Below, one piece after another: positions 1 to 6,344 of a DNA stretch of 7,037 nucleotides. This stretch comes from Gammaproteobacteria bacterium (GTDB lineage Bacteria > Pseudomonadota > Gammaproteobacteria > SZUA-152), in the NCBI GenBank assembly GCA_030599435.1, contig JAUVNZ010000082.1, positions 1-7,037 on the forward strand. Direction: 5' to 3'. Positions within the stretch are counted from its first letter, which is position 1. Every line of letters starts with the position of its first letter. The position numbers and the translations under genes are program-made. Below the pieces are notes generated by a model. It was not told where the DNA came from and searched no databases. It saw only the letters and a program-made list of their open reading frames with translations.

Positions 1-1
1 C

Positions 2-904
2 TTCGTGGCCATCAAGGACCTACTGGTCAAGGCGGTCGATCGCATCGATGAGTTATATCAACAGGATAATCCAATCACCGGTGTGCCTACAGGCTGGACC
101 GATTTTGATGAAAAAACCTCTGGCCTTCAGAAATCAGACCTAATTATTATCGCCGGCAGACCCTCTATGGGTAAAACCAGTTTTGCGATGAATATTGCCG
201 AGAATGCGGCCATAAAAAGCAATCTGCCAACGGTGATATTTAGTATGGAAATGCCTGGCGAGCAACTGGCGATGCGAATGTTCTCTTCATTGGGTCGAAT
301 TGATCAACATAAGGTGCGGACCGGTAAGTTGGGGGATGAAGATTGGCCTCGCTTAACCTCTGCGGTGAGTCTGTTGGCTGAGGCACCGATGTATATTGAT
401 GATACGCCGGCGCTTTCTCCAAATGAACTACGCGCCCGTGCACGCCGTATTAAACGGGAACACGGTAGCCTGGGTTTGATAATTATTGATTACCTGCAAT
501 TAATGCAAGTAACTGGTACTAAAGAAAATCGCACTAACGAGATTTCAGAAATTTCTCGTTCCCTTAAAGCTTTGGCAAAAGAACTGGAGGTGCCAGTTGT
601 TGCGCTGTCGCAGCTTAATCGTAGCCTGGAACAACGCCCCAACAAACGCCCAGTGATGTCTGACTTGCGTGAGTCAGGAGCCATCGAGCAGGATGCTGAC
701 GTAATAGCATTTATTTATCGCGATGAAGTTTATAATGAAGACAGCCCGGATAAAGGCATCGCTGAAATTATTATTGGCAAACAACGTAATGGGCCAATTG
801 GTACTACACGACTGACCTTTATTGGCCAGTACACTCGTTTTGAGAATTATATTCATGACATCTATTCAGATGACGAACCCTATTCACAAATGGGTGCCTC
901 TTAG
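2..904 (+). CDS. dnaB: Replicative DNA helicase DnaB, C-terminal part (5' end outside window)
   Basis: This is the hexameric 5'-3' helicase that unwinds DNA at the replication fork and recruits primase. Only the linker and the RecA-like ATPase domain are present. The reading frame is open from the first bases, and the GTG at 5 is an internal valine rather than a start. Counting that valine as residue 1, Walker A is GRPSMGKT (51-58, Lys57). The Walker B strand is LIIIDYLQLM near 159-168. It is followed by the SQLNRSLEQR segment, the DLRESGAIEQDADV motif, and the QRNGP segment that carries the family's arginine finger. The acidic tail after FENYIHDIY matches the usual C-terminus. By comparison with E. 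coli DnaB (471 aa), about 180 residues, mainly the N-terminal domain, lie to the left. No intein interrupts the P-loop, a common intein site in this family. The gene ends 30 bases before alr and probably shares its transcript. Confidence 0.97.
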   Translation, partial: FVAIKDLLVKAVDRIDELYQQDNPITGVPTGWTDFDEKTSGLQKSDLIIIAGRPSMGKTSFAMNIAENAAIKSNLPTVIFSMEMPGEQLAMRMFSSLGRIDQHKVRTGKLGDEDWPRLTSAVSLLAEAPMYIDDTPALSPNELRARARRIKREHGSLGLIIIDYLQLMQVTGTKENRTNEISEISRSLKALAKELEVPVVALSQLNRSLEQRPNKRPVMSDLRESGAIEQDADVIAFIYRDEVYNEDSPDKGIAEIIIGKQRNGPIGTTRLTFIGQYTRFENYIHDIYSDDEPYSQMGAS

Positions 905-934
905 TATGGTAGCAAACAGTATGGTGCGAAAGGC

Positions 935-2050
935 ATGACACGTGCGGCCCGTGCCGTTATCAATTTAAGTGCCCTGCAACATAATCTGCAACGAGCCAGG
1001 ACTGCCGCACCTCGTTCCCAACAATTTTCAGTCATCAAAGCGAATGCATATGGCCATGGTCTGGTGCCAGTGGCGCAGGCGTTAGAAGATACCGATGGTT
1101 TTGGTGTTGCTAGCATCGAAGAAGCCCTGGAATTAATTACCGCTGGAATTAAACAACCTCTCCTCTTACTGGAAGGTTTTTTTCATGACGACGAGCTTAA
1201 ACAGATTTTGCAGCATGATATTCAGATTGTTGTTCATCATGAACAGCAAATCGCAGCTTTGGAAGCAATGTCAGCCAAAAACACCTCCAGTCAGAAATCC
1301 ATTTTAGTTTGGTTAAAAGTTGACACTGGCATGCATCGCCTTGGTTTTGAGCCTGATGAAGTCTCAACAGTGTATCAACGTTTAATGGCTTGCGATGTTG
1401 TTAAAAAACCATTGCGACTCATGACGCATCTTGCGAATGCAGATGATATGCATAACAACACCACTCAACAGCAGATAGAATTATTTGAATCCGTGTTAGT
1501 AGAAGAGAGTGAGAATGAAAATGTTGAGCGAAGTATTGCTAATTCGGCAGGCATTCTTGGCTGGATGGGAAGTTATAGCGATATAGCTCGTCCCGGTATT
1601 TTGCTTTATGGCATTTCGCCATTTTTAAATGAGACTGGCGCAAAACGAGGCTTGTTACCGGTTATGACCTTATGCAGTGAGCTCATTGCAATAAAACAAT
1701 GCCAGAAGGGTGATGCTGTTGGTTATGGTGGCGACTGGGTTTGCCCGCAAGACATGTCAGTGGGTGTTGTTGGTATTGGGTATGGCGATGGTTATCCCCG
1801 ACACGCTGCCGTAGGAACGCCGGTGCTAGTTGATGGTAAACGGGTGCCTTTGGTGGGGCGTGTCTCCATGGATATGATTTGTGTCGATTTGCGCGAATGC
1901 CCAGATGCAAAAGTTGGTAGTGATGTTGTTTTGTGGGGCGAAGGCTTACCCGCAGAAGAAGTGGCCGATTCTGCATCGACCATTGCTTATGATTTATTTT
2001 GCGGCGTCACTTCACGTGTGCCTCGTGAATATGAGAACGAGAGTGGGTGA
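935..2050 (+). CDS. alr: Alanine racemase, PLP-dependent
   Basis: Alanine racemase interconverts L- and D-alanine in the cytoplasm, supplying D-Ala for the peptidoglycan stem peptide. The product has 371 residues, close to E. coli Alr (359). The PLP lysine is Lys35 in SVIKANAYGHG. KVDTGMHRLGF carries Lys128, which aligns with the carbamylated lysine of Geobacillus Alr, and Arg135. The ANSAGIL segment follows near 200. The second catalytic base is Tyr264 in VGYGGD, and Asp313 lies in MDMICVDL. All landmark residues are present, so the enzyme should be active. ATG 935 is the only possible start: the frame upstream holds no start codon before the TAG at 902-904, which is dnaB's own stop. The purine-rich GAAAGG lies only one base before the ATG, so the ribosome site is poor and coupling to upstream translation is plausible. 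The gene lies between dnaB and radA and ends 5 bases before the radA ATG. I cannot tell alr from its paralogue dadX by motif alone; the dnaB linkage, also seen in E. coli, favours alr. Confidence 0.96.
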   Translation: MTRAARAVINLSALQHNLQRARTAAPRSQQFSVIKANAYGHGLVPVAQALEDTDGFGVASIEEALELITAGIKQPLLLLEGFFHDDELKQILQHDIQIVVHHEQQIAALEAMSAKNTSSQKSILVWLKVDTGMHRLGFEPDEVSTVYQRLMACDVVKKPLRLMTHLANADDMHNNTTQQQIELFESVLVEESENENVERSIANSAGILGWMGSYSDIARPGILLYGISPFLNETGAKRGLLPVMTLCSELIAIKQCQKGDAVGYGGDWVCPQDMSVGVVGIGYGDGYPRHAAVGTPVLVDGKRVPLVGRVSMDMICVDLRECPDAKVGSDVVLWGEGLPAEEVADSASTIAYDLFCGVTSRVPREYENESG

Positions 2051-2055
2051 AAGTA

Positions 2056-3423
2056 ATGGCTAAAGTAAAAATTGCTTATGTCTGTAGCGACTGTGGATCA
2101 GATTATCCCAAGTGGCAGGGGCGCTGTGATGATTGTGGCGAGTGGAACACGCTGAAAGAATTTCGAACAGGAAGCACAAGCGCCAAAAAAAGTGGTAGTG
2201 AGTTCAAAGGTTATGCAGGAAGTTTATCCGAAGTAAAAATATTGGGTGACATTGATCTTACCAATGTGCCGAGATTGAGTTCTGGTGTAGAGGAGTTTGA
2301 CCGGGTATTAGGCGGTGGCATGGTGCCAGGTTCTGCCATTCTTATTGGCGGTCATCCGGGTGCAGGCAAGAGTACTTTATTGTTACAAGTACTGTGTCGC
2401 ATGGCTAAAACACAGCCAGCACTTTATGTTACAGGTGAAGAGTCTCTGCAACAGGTGGCAATGCGTGCGCAACGGCTGGGATTGCCTACAGATAGTTTAC
2501 AGATGTTAAGCGAGACGAGTGTTGAAGCTATTTGCGCCGTTGCCGAACAACAACTACCCAAACTTATGGTGGTAGATTCTATTCAGGTTGTCAGCCAGGA
2601 AGATGTGCAGTCGGCACCCGGTGGTGTTGCGCAGGTACGTGAGTGTGCAGCGTATTTAATCCGTTATGCAAAATTAACCAATACTATATTGATATTGGTC
2701 GGACACGTTACCAAAGATGGTTCTCTTGCTGGTCCCAAAGTGCTGGAACACATGATTGATTGTTCTGTTATGTTGGAAAGCTCAACTGATAATCGTTATC
2801 GCACATTGCGTGGTGTTAAAAATCGTTTTGGCGCGGTTAATGAAATTGGTGTTTTTGGTATGACAGAAAAAGGTCTGCGTGAAGTCAAAAATCCTTCAGC
2901 AATTTTTCTGTCCCGCGCTACTGAACCCGCCGCTGGAAGCGTGGTCATGGTGGTGTGGGAGGGTACGCGACCTATTCTTGTGGAAATGCAGGCCCTGGTG
3001 GATGACAGTAACTTCGGTAATCCGCGTCGACTAGCTGTTGGTGTAGATCAAAACCGTTTGTCTATGTTGTTAGCGGTTTTGCATCGTCATGGTGGTGTGC
3101 AGGTGGGTGACCAGGATGTTTTTGTCAATGTGGTCGGTGGCGTCAAGGTCATGGAAACCAGCGCAGACCTTACACAATTGTTAGCCATTGTATCCAGTTT
3201 ACGAGATCGTCCATTAGCTTCGGATTTAGTGGTGTTTGGCGAGGTAGGTTTATCTGGTGAGATACGTCCAGTTCCCAGTGGTCAGGAGCGTTTAAATTCA
3301 GCGGTTAAGCATGGCTTCAAACGCGCCATTGTACCTGAAGCCAATGTTCCTAAAAATGGAGTAAAGGGAATGGAGATTGTTGGCGTGCGTACACTGGCTG
3401 CGGCCCTGGCAACTGTAGAATAG
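2056..3423 (+). CDS. radA: DNA repair/recombination helicase RadA (Sms)
   Basis: RadA is a DnaB-type hexameric helicase that drives branch migration during homologous recombination. The protein has 455 residues from ATG 2056 (E. coli RadA has 460). Order of parts: an N-terminal C4 zinc finger (Cys10, Cys13, Cys24, Cys27); a RecA-like ATPase with Walker A GGHPGAGKST (98-107, Lys105) and Walker B LMVVDSIQVV; the RadA-specific KNRFG motif at 255-259; and a C-terminal Lon-protease-like domain with VFVNVVGGVKV and FGEVGLSGEIRPV. In this family that domain is a scaffold rather than a protease. A GTG at 2047 lies in frame and overlaps the alr stop as GTGA, adding three residues. I chose ATG 2056 because it begins MAKVKIAYVCSDCG, matching the usual MAK...FVCxxCG start. 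Neither start has a strong Shine-Dalgarno, so coupling to alr is likely. The 3' end faces the convergent PilZ gene across 24 bases. Confidence 0.96.
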   Translation: MAKVKIAYVCSDCGSDYPKWQGRCDDCGEWNTLKEFRTGSTSAKKSGSEFKGYAGSLSEVKILGDIDLTNVPRLSSGVEEFDRVLGGGMVPGSAILIGGHPGAGKSTLLLQVLCRMAKTQPALYVTGEESLQQVAMRAQRLGLPTDSLQMLSETSVEAICAVAEQQLPKLMVVDSIQVVSQEDVQSAPGGVAQVRECAAYLIRYAKLTNTILILVGHVTKDGSLAGPKVLEHMIDCSVMLESSTDNRYRTLRGVKNRFGAVNEIGVFGMTEKGLREVKNPSAIFLSRATEPAAGSVVMVVWEGTRPILVEMQALVDDSNFGNPRRLAVGVDQNRLSMLLAVLHRHGGVQVGDQDVFVNVVGGVKVMETSADLTQLLAIVSSLRDRPLASDLVVFGEVGLSGEIRPVPSGQERLNSAVKHGFKRAIVPEANVPKNGVKGMEIVGVRTLAAALATVE

Positions 3424-3447
3424 GCGACAGTTGAATAGCTTGATAAA

Positions 3448-3837
3448 TTAGTCTGGAGTAGGACTGTGGCCTAATTCGGATAGTTCACGGTTAATAATAT
3501 CAGTATCGCCGATATTGAGTTCCAGCAGACGGCGTAAGTGTGAAATGCTATCCAGATCTATATGCTCACACTTGAAACCGACCCGTCTCTCTCCTATGTG
3601 CGTGACAGAAACTTCCATACGAATAACAGTATCTTCATTGTCCGCAAATAATTCTGTTATGTAATGATCGCCAATGTCAGCTTCCCATATTTTAGGTACC
3701 GTGATTAACAGGCCTTTCAGGGAGATATCGATAAGTTTACTTTTCCATAGGCCTTTATCGCTAATAAGGCTGACTTCTGTATCAAATTCGATTCGGGAGA
3801 ATCGGCGTTTATTTTTTGAAGGTGCATTGGCATTCAT
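3448..3837 (-). CDS. PilZ-domain c-di-GMP receptor, PA4608/MapZ-like
   Basis: This is a small cytoplasmic single-domain PilZ protein of 129 residues, with no signal peptide or membrane segment. Both c-di-GMP motifs are present: the arginine motif KRRFSR (Arg11, Arg12, Arg15) and the DxSxxG motif at Asp37, Ser39, Gly42. The second half (RME..S at 73-77, then HIDLDSISHLRRLLELNIGD and a REL tail) strongly resembles P. aeruginosa PA4608 (MapZ, 125 aa) as I recall it. PA4608 also neighbours radA (PA4609). MapZ binds the chemotaxis methyltransferase CheR1 in a c-di-GMP-dependent way; whether that partner applies here is inference. His80 stands where PA4608 has Trp77, the residue reported to stack on a guanine of the ligand. 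The start is firm: an in-frame TAA lies 9 bases upstream and no other Met precedes the arginine motif. There is no recognisable Shine-Dalgarno. Transcription probably starts from the TATAAT box at 3867-3872. The gene is convergent with radA. Confidence 0.9.
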   Translation of the reverse strand: MNANAPSKNKRRFSRIEFDTEVSLISDKGLWKSKLIDISLKGLLITVPKIWEADIGDHYITELFADNEDTVIRMEVSVTHIGERRVGFKCEHIDLDSISHLRRLLELNIGDTDIINRELSELGHSPTPD

Positions 3838-3866
3838 GGCGACTATTTATTGTTGGTATTGTATTT

Positions 3867-3895
3867 ATTATAGGATCCAGAGTGTGGTGTTAAAA
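3867..3895 (-). promoter_or_regulatory. Candidate sigma-70 promoter of the PilZ gene
   Basis: On the minus strand a perfect TATAAT occupies 3872-3867, about 30 bases upstream of the PilZ start codon. A hexamer 17 bases further upstream reads TTTTAA (3895-3890), only three of six matches to TTGACA, and no extended -10 TGn is present. The -35 would fall in the loop of the inverted repeat at 3878-3907, so hairpin or protein binding there could affect the promoter. Predicted transcription start is near 3860, giving a leader of about 22 bases without an SD. Confidence 0.5.
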
Positions 3896-3907
3896 CACCA
3901 CACTCTG
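3878..3907. repeat. Perfect 14-bp inverted repeat between dapE and the PilZ gene
   Basis: The arms CAGAGTGTGGTGTT (3878-3891) and AACACCACACTCTG (3894-3907) are exact reverse complements separated by two bases. As RNA this would be a strong stem of 12-14 bp with a 2-6 base loop, starting 7 bases after the dapE stop. It could end dapE transcripts or protect their 3' end, but neither strand has the T-run of an intrinsic terminator after the stem (minus strand continues GATCCTATAAT; plus strand ATGATTATC). As DNA it is a symmetric site overlapping the likely -35 region of the PilZ promoter, so an operator is also possible. Confidence 0.85.
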
Positions 3908-3914
3908 ATGATTA

Positions 3915-5054
3915 TCACCCAAGTAATTTTTCTAGCACATGCTGATACATCACCGACAGTTTATCTAGATCATCCACGGCTACACATTCGTCAACTTTGT
4001 GAATAGTGGCGTTAAGGGGGCCGAGTTCAACGACTTGCGCACCGGTGGGTGCAATAAAACGACCGTCGGATGTGCCGCCAGCAGTAGAGAGCTCAGTATC
4101 GCTACCTTGCACTGCTTTAACCGCAGAGCAGATAGCATCGACAAGCGCACCACCAGGAGTGAGGAAAGGTAAACCAGAAAGAATCCAGTCTGTTGTGTAC
4201 TTTAGTTTGTGAGTTTTGAGTATCGATTCAACGCGTTCCTGTAATTGTTCCTGTGTGGTTTCGGTGGAATAACGAAAGTTAAATACAATTTCCACGTCAC
4301 CGGGAATTACGTTAGTCGCACCTGTGCCTCCATTGATATTAGAAATCTGGAAGGTGGTGGCTGGGAAAAATTCATTGCCGTTATCCCAACTTTCTGCTGT
4401 GAGTTCAGCAAGAACTGGCGCTACACTATGAATAGGATTTTCTGCATGGTGTGGATAGGCAACATGGCCTTGCACTCCATGTACGGTGAGCACGCAGCCC
4501 AATGAACCACGGCGGCCATTTTTAATCACATCGCCTACTGTGCAAGTGCTGGAAGGTTCACCCACTAAACAGCCTTCCATTTTTTCACCACGGTCTTCGA
4601 GATATTCCACGACTTTTACGGTGCCGTTAACAGCGGGGCCTTCTTCATCGCTGGTGATCAGGAAACCGATAGAACCTTTGTGGTCTGGATTTTCTTCAAT
4701 AAATCGTTCGCATGCAGTGACCATGGCCGCAAGACTGCCTTTCATATCGGCAGCGCCACGACCATATAACATGCCATCTTCTATAGTGGGCTCAAAAGGC
4801 GGGCTGGACCATTGTTCTTCCGGACCAGTGGGTACGACGTCAGTATGTCCGGCAAAGGCATAGAGGGGTGCACTGTCACCACGGCGCGCCCAGAAGTTGT
4901 CTACATCTTCAAAGCGCAGACGTTCAATCTGGAAACCAATGGCTTCCAGACGTTGTATCAAAACTTCCTGGCAACCGGCATCTTCGGGGGTAACCGAAGG
5001 CCGTGATATCAGGTCTTTTGCCAGTTCGATCGTTTCAGAAAGAGTGTCGGACAT
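3915..5054 (-). CDS. dapE: Succinyl-diaminopimelate desuccinylase
   Basis: DapE is a di-zinc hydrolase that removes succinate from N-succinyl-LL-2,6-diaminopimelate, giving LL-diaminopimelate for lysine and peptidoglycan synthesis. It is a cytoplasmic M20-family enzyme. The protein has 379 residues, normal for the family. The metal and catalytic residues are all visible: His70 and Asp72 in AGHTDVVP, Asp103 in [10 protein letters not shown], Glu137-Glu138 in TSDEEG, Glu166 in VGEPSS, and His352 in NATIHKVDE. Each is offset by exactly +3 from the known Haemophilus enzyme (H67, D100, E134/E135, E163, H349). The dimerisation (lid) domain lies between, around 180-295, including the [11 protein letters not shown] stretch. 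ATG 5054 fits the family N-terminus, which continues with [16 protein letters not shown] lies just before it and AAGGG about ten bases upstream. It begins 27 bases after yffB, so the two are probably co-transcribed, as E. coli yffB and dapE are adjacent. Confidence 0.97.
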   Translation of the reverse strand: MSDTLSETIELAKDLISRPSVTPEDAGCQEVLIQRLEAIGFQIERLRFEDVDNFWARRGDSAPLYAFAGHTDVVPTGPEEQWSSPPFEPTIEDGMLYGRGAADMKGSLAAMVTACERFIEENPDHKGSIGFLITSDEEGPAVNGTVKVVEYLEDRGEKMEGCLVGEPSSTCTVGDVIKNGRRGSLGCVLTVHGVQGHVAYPHHAENPIHSVAPVLAELTAESWDNGNEFFPATTFQISNINGGTGATNVIPGDVEIVFNFRYSTETTQEQLQERVESILKTHKLKYTTDWILSGLPFLTPGGALVDAICSAVKAVQGSDTELSTAGGTSDGRFIAPTGAQVVELGPLNATIHKVDECVAVDDLDKLSVMYQHVLEKLLG

Positions 5055-5081
5055 TTCCTGTTACCCTTAAAACTATATAAC

Positions 5082-5423
5082 TTAAAACAGTGCTTTATAT
5101 TCGGCTGGTTTAAATCCTACGTGTATTTTCTTCTTGTAGGTCAGCACCGGCCGCTTAATCAATGTTGGATTGGCTAACATTAATGTGATTGCCTTGCCTT
5201 CGTCCACTGTTTCCTTATCTTTATCCGATAATTGTTTCCAGGTAGTGCTGCGTTTGTTGAGCAAAACTTCCCAACCGACATCCTTCACCCATGCGTGCAG
5301 GTCCTTTTTATCCAGGCCATCGACTCGAAAATCATGGAAGCTATAGTCGAAGCCTTCTAATTCCAGCCATTTTCGTGCCTTACGTACCGTATCGCAGTTT
5401 TTAATACCGTAGAGTGTGGTCAC
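5082..5423 (-). CDS. yffB: ArsC-family reductase, YffB/Spx-like (thioredoxin fold)
   Basis: This is a 113-residue protein of the arsenate-reductase (ArsC)/Spx superfamily, closest in pattern to E. coli YffB. The start LYGIKNCDTVRKA carries the single conserved cysteine, Cys10, with no CxxC pair. Arg58 (NKRSTTW) and Arg91 (LIKRPVL) correspond to the arginines that line the ArsC active site. YffB proteins have been suggested to be glutathione-dependent thiol reductases, but the physiological substrate is unknown. The location between dapD and dapE does not suggest arsenic resistance, and no arsB or arsR lies nearby. The start is GTG: no ATG is available, the family begins M-x-T-L-Y-G exactly here, and no convincing Shine-Dalgarno precedes it. 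The 20-base gap from dapD makes translational coupling plausible. I am sure of the family and unsure of the function. Confidence 0.92.
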   Translation of the reverse strand: MTTLYGIKNCDTVRKARKWLELEGFDYSFHDFRVDGLDKKDLHAWVKDVGWEVLLNKRSTTWKQLSDKDKETVDEGKAITLMLANPTLIKRPVLTYKKKIHVGFKPAEYKALF

Positions 5424-5443
5424 TGTTTGTAATGTGCCGGTAT

Positions 5444-6265
5444 TTAGATATCACGAAGCAGTTCGTTAATACCGACCTTGCTACGGGTTCTTTCATCGAC
5501 CTTTTTAACAATCACTGCGCAATAAAGGGAGTAGCTACCATCTTTTGAGGGCAGATTGCCGGAAACCACCACCGAACCGGCAGGGACACGACCATAGCTG
5601 AATTCGCCTGTTTCACGATCATAGATCTTGGTGCTTTGACCAATATATACACCCATGGAGATGACAGAGCCTTCTTCGACAATCACGCCTTCAACCACTT
5701 CGGATCGTGCACCAATAAAGCAGTTGTCTTCAATGATGGTGGGTGCTGCTTGTAGTGGCTCGAGTACACCGCCAATACCAACACCACCAGAGAGATGAAC
5801 ATTTTTGCCAATTTGTGCACAAGAGCCAACAGTCGCCCAGGTATCGACCATGGTTCCGCTATCCACATAAGCGCCAATATTGACATAAGAGGGCATCAAT
5901 ACAACGCTGGGTGCGATGTAAGAACCCTGGCGTACACTGGCAGGTGGTACTACCCGTACACCGGATTCGCGAAAGTCGCGTGCGTTATAGTCTGCATACT
6001 TGGATGTCACTTTGTCGAAGTAGTTAGTAAAGCCGCCTTTCATGAATTCGTTGTCATTAATTCGGAAAGATAGCAGTACGGCTTTTTTTAACCACTCGTT
6101 AACAACCCATTCACCGTCTTTTTTCTCAGCAACACGAAGTTCACCACTATCCAGTAGGCGAATGGCTTCGGTGACATATTCTTTTACGTGTGTTTCTACC
6201 TTGCGAGGCGTGATCTCGGCACGGCTTTCAAAAGCTTCTTCGATGACTTTTTTCAGGTCGGTCAT
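5444..6265 (-). CDS. dapD: Tetrahydrodipicolinate N-succinyltransferase
   Basis: DapD transfers succinate from succinyl-CoA to tetrahydrodipicolinate, the first committed step of the succinylase branch of diaminopimelate synthesis. It is a trimeric cytoplasmic enzyme. The 273-residue product matches E. coli DapD (274) closely. It has a helical N-terminal domain (AEITP at 16-20, FRINDN at 67-72). A left-handed beta-helix of hexapeptide repeats follows from about 105 ([34 protein letters not shown]). The C-terminal part holds [14 protein letters not shown]. The residues implicated in catalysis in the Mycobacterium enzyme, Asp141 and Glu189, fall at exactly 141 (MVDTW) and 189 (ARSEVVEG). An upstream in-frame TTG at 6277 would add MEFE; I reject it because ATG 6265 has GGAG six bases upstream and restores family numbering. 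Its product is the substrate of DapC, encoded just upstream. Confidence 0.97.
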   Translation of the reverse strand: MTDLKKVIEEAFESRAEITPRKVETHVKEYVTEAIRLLDSGELRVAEKKDGEWVVNEWLKKAVLLSFRINDNEFMKGGFTNYFDKVTSKYADYNARDFRESGVRVVPPASVRQGSYIAPSVVLMPSYVNIGAYVDSGTMVDTWATVGSCAQIGKNVHLSGGVGIGGVLEPLQAAPTIIEDNCFIGARSEVVEGVIVEEGSVISMGVYIGQSTKIYDRETGEFSYGRVPAGSVVVSGNLPSKDGSYSLYCAVIVKKVDERTRSKVGINELLRDI

Positions 6266-6271
6266 TTCAAA

Positions 6272-6275
6272 CTCC
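6272..6275 (-). promoter_or_regulatory. Shine-Dalgarno of dapD (decides the start)
   Basis: GGAG on the minus strand sits six bases before ATG 6265. It overlaps the alternative TTG codon at 6277-6275, so a start at the TTG would lack this site. It is the clearest ribosome-binding site in the window and supports the 273-residue form of DapD. Confidence 0.75.
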
Positions 6276-6297
6276 AATCTTTTCGTTAAGTTTAATT

Positions 6298-6326
6298 ATT
6301 TTATGTTAGTTAATTCTATTAGCTAA
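6298..6326 (-). promoter_or_regulatory. Possible sigma-70 promoter upstream of dapD
   Basis: In the AT-rich gap after dapC the minus strand carries TTAGCT (6326-6321), a 17-base spacer, then TAAAAT (6303-6298). The -10 matches five of six consensus bases, the -35 only three of six. AT-rich DNA produces such matches by chance, so this is a weak call. If real, dapD-yffB-dapE could be transcribed apart from dapC. The -35 lies within a 13-bp repeat. Confidence 0.3.
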
Positions 6327-6344
6327 GACTATTAGTTATAAAGA
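6306..6344. repeat. Degenerate 13-bp triple tandem repeat
   Basis: On the plus strand TTAGTTA, TTAGCTA and TTAGTTA begin at 6306, 6319 and 6332, exactly 13 bases apart. The full units ttagttaattcta and ttagctaagacta agree at 10 of 13 positions. The third, ttagttataaaga, keeps mainly the first seven bases and runs over the dapC stop codon. This may be a decayed tandem duplication or a short array of binding sites upstream of dapD. AT-rich composition weakens the case. Confidence 0.45.

Noticed and set aside
1683..1976. Minus-strand 97-codon frame inside alr
   Set aside because: It overlaps the Tyr264/Asp313 catalytic region of alr; the low-complexity His/Gln/Pro-rich translation is typical of a shadow frame.
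3879..3906. Intrinsic terminator call for the dapE hairpin
   Set aside because: The stem is strong but neither strand continues into a T-run, so I list it as an inverted repeat rather than a terminator.
3674..4006. Plus-strand open frame of 110 codons opposite the PilZ gene and the end of dapE
   Set aside because: It is antisense to two genes with clear motifs, spans their intergenic hairpin, and its translation has no recognisable domain or SD.
4245..4863. Two overlapping plus-strand frames of 86 and 125 codons opposite dapE
   Set aside because: Both lie wholly antisense to the conserved DapE coding sequence and show no family resemblance or start signals.
5411..5420. AGAGTGTGGT, a 10-base match to the arm of the 3878-3907 inverted repeat, at the yffB start
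   Set aside because: Here it simply encodes the conserved T-T-L-Y residues of YffB and has no facing second arm, so a chance match is more likely than a second site.
5082..5423. Arsenate resistance determinant
   Set aside because: The ArsC-family protein lacks ars operon neighbours and fits the YffB type linked to dapE; arsenic detoxification is not supported.
6266..6277. Extended dapD start at TTG 6277 adding four residues
   Set aside because: The TTG overlaps the GGAG that serves ATG 6265, and only the ATG start places Asp141 and Glu189 at their family positions.
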